Both the position numbers and the translations under genes were made by a program. From Candidatus Kapaibacterium sp. (GTDB lineage: Bacteria > Bacteroidota > Ignavibacteria > Kapaibacteriales > Kapaibacteriaceae), in NCBI GenBank assembly GCA_030830285.1, contig JAURNF010000223.1, positions 1 through 9,724 on the forward strand: DNA of 9,724 nt, in the 5' to 3' direction. The notes under the pieces are model-generated. The model saw only the letters and a list, made by a program, of their open reading frames with translations. It was not told the origin of the DNA and searched no databases. Positions 6,718 to 9,724 of this stretch are shown one piece after another (position 1 is the first letter of the stretch; every line of letters starts with the position of its first letter).

Positions 6718-6725
6718 TATCTTTG
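6718..6725 (+). promoter_or_regulatory. TAnnTTTG -7 promoter box upstream of the FKBP pair
   Basis: TATCTTTG exactly matches the Bacteroidota -7 consensus. It lies in the 43-base gap between the MGMT-like gene and the first FKBP gene, 28 bases before the ATG at 6754. The transcript would have a leader of roughly 20-25 bases containing AAGGA (6743-6747), a proper ribosome binding site. No clear -33 TTG is seen. Confidence 0.6.
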
Positions 6726-6753
6726 CCGTCCATTTCAAATCCAAGGATTCACA

Positions 6754-7470
6754 ATGAAGGTCATCCTGACCACCGTGGTGGCTGCCGCAGTATTTGCAGG
6801 TTGCTCGAACCAGATTCCAGAAATCAACGGCGTCACAGCTGAGTCGAATGGCGACTCAACGAGCTACGCCATCGGTTTGCAGATTGGCAAGTCGTTCCGC
6901 GAGCAAGGCATCGAGGTCGACTCACGTGCATTCATCGCCGGCATTCAAGATGCCATCGGCGAGAAGCCACTCTTCCCAGACTCAGTCGTACAGAAGGTGC
7001 TGATGTCTGTGCAAGAGAAGGCAATGAAGAAGATGCAAGAGAACGAGCAGAAGAAGCAGGCCGAAATGGCAAAGGGTGCTGATTCGATTCGTAAGATTGG
7101 CAATGACTTCCTCGCGAAGAACAAGACAAAGGCAGGCGTTACAACAACTGCTTCTGGCTTGCAGTACGAAGTGATCAAGCAAGGCAATGGACCACGTCCT
7201 ACTGCGTCGGATAAGGTGGTCGTGCACTACACTGGTATGCTCATCGATGGCAAGGTCTTCGATAGCTCAGTCCAGCGTGGCGAACCAGTCGAGTTCCCAG
7301 TTGGTGGTGTTATTCCGGGATTCTCGGAGCTTCTGCAACTCATGCCAGAAGGTTCGAAGTTTAAGGCATACCTCCCGAACGAACTCGCCTATGGTCCACA
7401 AGGCAGCGACCGCATCCCACCAGGCAGCGTCCTCGTGTTTGAAGTCGAACTCCTTGGCATCAAGAAGTAA
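6754..7470 (+). CDS. FKBP-type peptidyl-prolyl isomerase, lipoprotein form
   Basis: This 238-residue protein is an FKBP-type prolyl cis-trans isomerase of the FkpA/Mip class, which helps proteins fold in the periplasm. Its signal peptide ends FAGC, giving Cys17 as the lipid-modified residue, so it is predicted to be membrane-anchored. An N-terminal dimerisation domain (about 34-75, DSTSYAIGLQIGKSFREQGIEVD) leads to a charged helix of about 78-125, very rich in Lys, Glu and Gln. The catalytic FKBP domain spans about 130-238, with HYTGMLIDGKVFDSS, VEFPVGGVIPGF and LAYGPQG. Pocket residues Tyr159, Phe169, Asp170, Val186, Ile187, Tyr213 and Phe229 are kept, but the pocket-floor Trp is Phe190. The ATG has AAGGA 6 bases upstream. 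A paralogue follows 33 bases later, probably on the same mRNA from the promoter at 6718-6725. Confidence 0.93.
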   Translation: MKVILTTVVAAAVFAGCSNQIPEINGVTAESNGDSTSYAIGLQIGKSFREQGIEVDSRAFIAGIQDAIGEKPLFPDSVVQKVLMSVQEKAMKKMQENEQKKQAEMAKGADSIRKIGNDFLAKNKTKAGVTTTASGLQYEVIKQGNGPRPTASDKVVVHYTGMLIDGKVFDSSVQRGEPVEFPVGGVIPGFSELLQLMPEGSKFKAYLPNELAYGPQGSDRIPPGSVLVFEVELLGIKK

Positions 7471-7471
7471 T

Positions 7472-7502
7472 CAACAATCATTTCATTCAGGTAGCACCAA
7501 CG
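7472..7502 (+). repeat. Spacer resembling the segment after the second FKBP gene
   Basis: The spacer after the first FKBP gene contains CAACAATC (7472-7479), CAGGTA (7488-7493) and CAACG (7498-7502). The same three blocks follow the second FKBP gene in the same order at 8217-8224, 8226-8231 and 8234-8238. This looks like a decayed duplication end, consistent with tandem copying of gene plus 3' flank. The blocks are short, so chance is not excluded. Confidence 0.4.
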
Positions 7503-7503
7503 T

Positions 7504-8211
7504 ATGCGCACACTTATCATCCTCGCAGCTAGCGTGATCGTCAGCGTGGCGCTGACATCGACAGCAACAGCACAACAACAGGTTAACAGCGTGAAACCAA
7601 CAACAGCAAAGGACACAACGAGCTACGCCGTTGGTCAGCAAATCGGTAAGTCCCTCGTCGATCAAGGTCTCGACCTCAACGTTGATCAGCTTCTTGCTGG
7701 TCTGCGCGATATGATGGCAGGCAAGCCCCTTCTCAGCGACGAAGCGCTTCAAGCAGCTATGGTGAAGCTCCAGCAAGAGACAATGGCTCGCATGCAAGCA
7801 GAGAACGCAAAGAAGGGCGAAGCAGCAAAGGCAAAGGGCGAAGCATTCCTTGCAGAGAACAAGAAGAAGGCCGGCGTGATGACAACGCCATCGGGTCTGC
7901 AGTACAAGGTCGTCACAGAAGGCAAGGGCAAGAAGCCAACCATGGAAAACACTGTGAAGGTGCACTACACAGGCACACTCATCGATGGTACAGTGTTCGA
8001 TAGCTCTGTCAAGCGCGGCGAGCCGATTGAGTTCCCTCTTGGCGGTGTGATTGCTGGTTGGACTGAAGGCGTACAGCTGATGTCGGTTGGTTCGAAGTAC
8101 ACGTTCTACATCCCATCAGACCTCGCATATGGTCCGAACGGTGCCGGTGGAACAATCGGTCCAAACGAAACGCTCATCTTCGAAGTTGAACTCCTCGACA
8201 TCACGAAGTAA
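7504..8211 (+). CDS. FKBP-type peptidyl-prolyl isomerase, soluble periplasmic form
   Basis: This 235-residue protein is a paralogue of its upstream neighbour, with the same domain order. It begins with a type I signal peptide, probably cut after ATA (residue 23, before QQQ), with no lipobox cysteine, so it is predicted soluble in the periplasm. The dimerisation domain is about 37-75 (DTTSYAVGQQIGKSLVDQGLDL). The connecting helix (about 80-123) is rich in Ala, Lys, Glu and Gln. The FKBP domain (about 126-235) shows HYTGTLIDGTVFDSS, IEFPLGGVIAGWTEG and LAYGPNGAGG. All main pocket residues are present, including Trp186 (Tyr155, Phe165, Asp166, Val182, Ile183, Tyr209, Phe226), so it should be the fully active partner. 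There is only a weak AGG 12 bases before the ATG. An intrinsic terminator at 8235-8268 closes the pair's transcription unit. Confidence 0.94.
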   Translation: MRTLIILAASVIVSVALTSTATAQQQVNSVKPTTAKDTTSYAVGQQIGKSLVDQGLDLNVDQLLAGLRDMMAGKPLLSDEALQAAMVKLQQETMARMQAENAKKGEAAKAKGEAFLAENKKKAGVMTTPSGLQYKVVTEGKGKKPTMENTVKVHYTGTLIDGTVFDSSVKRGEPIEFPLGGVIAGWTEGVQLMSVGSKYTFYIPSDLAYGPNGAGGTIGPNETLIFEVELLDITK

Positions 8212-8234
8212 GCACACAACAATCGCAGGTACTC

Positions 8235-8268
8235 AACGAGCCGCACACATGTGCGGCTCGTTTCGTTT
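8235..8268 (+). terminator. Rho-independent terminator after the FKBP pair
   Basis: A perfect 12-base-pair stem (AACGAGCCGCAC, loop ACAT, GTGCGGCTCGTT) at 8235-8262 is followed by a T-rich run (TTTCGTTT, counting the stem's last bases). It starts 23 bases after the second FKBP stop and precedes the promoter of the next gene. The hairpin is nearly symmetric, but both flanking genes run rightwards, so it serves the + strand. Confidence 0.85.
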
Positions 8269-8296
8269 CCGGCACAATTGCAGACCCCTTTATCCG

Positions 8297-8304
8297 TAAC
8301 TTTG
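8297..8304 (+). promoter_or_regulatory. TAnnTTTG -7 promoter box upstream of the desaturase
   Basis: TAACTTTG is an exact match to the Bacteroidota -7 element and lies just past the terminator. A TTG at 8278-8280 may be the -33 element, but the 16-base spacing is short. Transcription from about 8309-8311 would leave a leader of about 25 bases before the GTG at 8335. Confidence 0.6.
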
Positions 8305-8334
8305 TGCCGTATCTCCACATTCAGCAAGACATAC

Positions 8335-9258
8335 GTGAACAAGCTCCCAGTTCTTGGACTTTTGATTCTTCCACTGCTCGGCGTGATCTACGCTGTTTGG
8401 GCTGCGATCAACGGCGACATCACCACGCTTAACGTTGTGATGTGCGTAGTTGGCGTGATCCTCACAGAGTATGGCATCACGATGGGCTACCATCGCATGG
8501 TGGTGCACAAGGCATACGAGCCGCACCCAGCGCTCAAGGCCGTTGTGTTGGCACTCGGCTCGATGGCATTCCAGGGTCCGGTGGTCAATTGGGCTTCGAC
8601 GCACACCAAGCACCATGCACACAGCGATCAAGAGGGCGACCCGCACTCACCAACCATTAGCGGCTTCCTCTACGCGCACTTTGAGTGGCTGCTTGAAATG
8701 GGCAGCGACGACATGAGCGAAATCAAAGCCAAGTGGGGTCAGCGCTACCTCAAGGATCCAATGATCAAGTGGTTCTCTGACACATTCCTGTTCTGGGGAC
8801 TCGGCAGTCTTGTTCTCCCGGCTATCATCGCGTTTGCGATCGAGGGCACGGGCCACGCAGCATTCATGGGCTTCATCTGGGGTGGTTTGGTGCGCGTGTT
8901 CTTGTCGTCGCACATCACATGGAGCGTAAACTCTGTGTGCCACTACATCGGTGGACGTATGTTCACGACAACAGACAAGAGTCGCAACAACTTCATCGTG
9001 GGCATCCTCGCTCTTGGCGAAGGATGGCACAACAATCACCACGCCTTCCCTGCTTCGGCATTCCACGGTATGAAGTGGTGGCAGTTCGATCTCACTGGAC
9101 TCAGCATTCGCTTCTTCGAAGCAATCGGTCTCGTAAAGAAGGTCGTCCGCATCCCTGAATCACTCCTCGAGAAGCGTCGCTACGACGGCTCCCTTGCTGC
9201 GGTGAACGTGCAGGTGCTGTCGATGACTGAAGATGGCGAGCCAGAAGAGCATGCATGA
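8335..9258 (+). CDS. Membrane fatty acid desaturase (acyl-CoA / acyl-lipid delta-9 type)
   Basis: This 307-residue integral membrane di-iron enzyme introduces a double bond into saturated acyl chains, using oxygen and electrons from a reductase or ferredoxin, and so tunes membrane fluidity. It has the three histidine boxes of the stearoyl-CoA desaturase family: HRMVVH (53-58), HTKHH (90-94) and HNNHH (232-236). It also has the typical HITWSVNSVCH stretch (193-203), which supplies further iron ligands. Hydrophobic segments lie near residues 4-23, 33-50, 152-170 and 172-192. Start choice: the frame is open back to a GTG at 8251, but that lies inside the terminator hairpin and before the promoter box. 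GTG at 8335 is the first usable start and places the first helix right after MNKLP. The regioselectivity (delta-9) and the acyl carrier are inferred from the family. The stop overlaps the next start as ATGA. Confidence 0.93.
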   Translation: MNKLPVLGLLILPLLGVIYAVWAAINGDITTLNVVMCVVGVILTEYGITMGYHRMVVHKAYEPHPALKAVVLALGSMAFQGPVVNWASTHTKHHAHSDQEGDPHSPTISGFLYAHFEWLLEMGSDDMSEIKAKWGQRYLKDPMIKWFSDTFLFWGLGSLVLPAIIAFAIEGTGHAAFMGFIWGGLVRVFLSSHITWSVNSVCHYIGGRMFTTTDKSRNNFIVGILALGEGWHNNHHAFPASAFHGMKWWQFDLTGLSIRFFEAIGLVKKVVRIPESLLEKRRYDGSLAAVNVQVLSMTEDGEPEEHA

Positions 9259-9724
9259 CCCTGTTTTCGGCAACTGACCTCAGCAAATCATACTACGAGA
9301 AGACGCTGTTCGAGGGCATCTCTTTTGGGATGCAATCAGGCGAACGCATTGGTGTGATTGGTCGTAATGGGGCTGGCAAAACGTCGCTCCTGCGCATCAT
9401 CGCCGGACTCGACAGACCTGATGCAGGCGAGGTTGCGTTTAATCGCGACGCACGCGTCGAGTACCTTCCACAGCTTCCAACATTTGATCGCTCTGACACT
9501 GCACTACATGCGGTGACGTCGGCGTATGATCAGTCGCATGGATTTCTTGAAGAATGGGAACTCGAGACACGCGCAAAGCGGATGCTCGGCAAGCTCGGCA
9601 TTCACGATCCTCTGCGCGACGTGCACATTATGTCGGGCGGACAGCGCAAGCGTGTTGCAATTGCACGCGCGCTGATGGCCGAGCCCGACTTGCTGATTCT
9701 CGACGAGCCAACGAACCACCTCGA
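9255..9724 (+). CDS. ABC-F family ATPase (Uup-like), 5' part
   Basis: The frame starts with ATG at 9255, inside the stop region of the desaturase (ATGA overlap), and runs open off the right edge; 156 codons are visible. It holds most of a first nucleotide-binding domain: the aromatic-start LSKSYYEKTLFEGISF, Walker A GRNGAGKT (36-43), LPQ with the Q-loop Gln73, signature SGGQRKR (127-133), and Walker B LLILDEPTNHL (146-156), where the window ends. EPTNHL and the absence of any membrane segment mark the ABC-F group, soluble proteins with two ABC domains that act on the ribosome (Uup, EttA, antibiotic-resistance factors). The short distance from Walker A to signature and the sequence style suit the Uup branch. 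The linker and second domain, needed to decide the subtype, are outside the window. Translational coupling to the desaturase is likely; a functional link is not evident. Confidence 0.9.
   Translation, partial: MTLFSATDLSKSYYEKTLFEGISFGMQSGERIGVIGRNGAGKTSLLRIIAGLDRPDAGEVAFNRDARVEYLPQLPTFDRSDTALHAVTSAYDQSHGFLEEWELETRAKRMLGKLGIHDPLRDVHIMSGGQRKRVAIARALMAEPDLLILDEPTNHL

Noticed and set aside
1..9724. Search for CRISPR arrays, insertion sequences, attachment sites, tRNA or rRNA genes, and toxin-antitoxin or defence genes
   Set aside because: No repeated-spacer pattern, transposase motif, terminal inverted repeats or RNA gene signature was seen. The genes are housekeeping or envelope types, and base composition is even.

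Overview
The window looks like ordinary chromosome of a Gram-negative, double-membraned bacterium related to the Bacteroidota/Chlorobiota (FCB) group. Four observations point there. TAnnTTTG-type boxes (the Bacteroidota -7 promoter element) sit upstream of several genes. Shine-Dalgarno sequences are mostly weak or absent. There are many lipoproteins and OmpA-like envelope proteins. The protein families (cyclase-type hydrolase, COG2509 flavoprotein, short MGMT-like protein, paired FKBP isomerases, Uup-like ABC-F) are common in that group. Base composition is moderately GC-rich and even across the window by eye. A deep FCB lineage such as Kapaibacteria or Ignavibacteria would fit, but that placement is inference. 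I see no phage, insertion sequence, CRISPR array, rRNA or tRNA.

Left part (1-3210, all + strand): the 3' end of a cyclase-family metal hydrolase, then a probable operon of ssb, a TTG-started MlaD-like MCE protein, and a lipoprotein combining a von Willebrand A domain with a C-terminal OmpA peptidoglycan-binding domain. The last two are 9 bases apart and both act at the cell envelope.

Middle part (3211-6710): a Tat-exported, probably lipid-anchored flavin amine oxidase (+) converges on, and overlaps by 14 bases, a large COG2509-type FAD dehydrogenase (-). That gene is divergent from a 108-residue MGMT/alkyltransferase-like DNA repair protein (+). Three of the starts here have a TAnnTTTG-like box only 4-5 bases before the ATG, which suggests leaderless mRNAs.

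Right part (6711-9724, all + strand): two tandem FKBP peptidyl-prolyl isomerases, one a predicted lipoprotein and one a predicted soluble periplasmic protein. A strong intrinsic terminator follows. Then come a promoter, a stearoyl-CoA-type fatty acid desaturase, and a Uup-like ABC-F ATPase that overlaps it by ATGA and runs off the window.

Most of the content is housekeeping and envelope maintenance: DNA repair and replication, periplasmic folding, lipid transport and lipid unsaturation. I found no clear new multi-gene system. The most interesting points are the promoter boxes abutting start codons, the MCE/VWA-OmpA pairing, the alkyltransferase-like protein that keeps its cysteine, and the asymmetric FKBP duplication.
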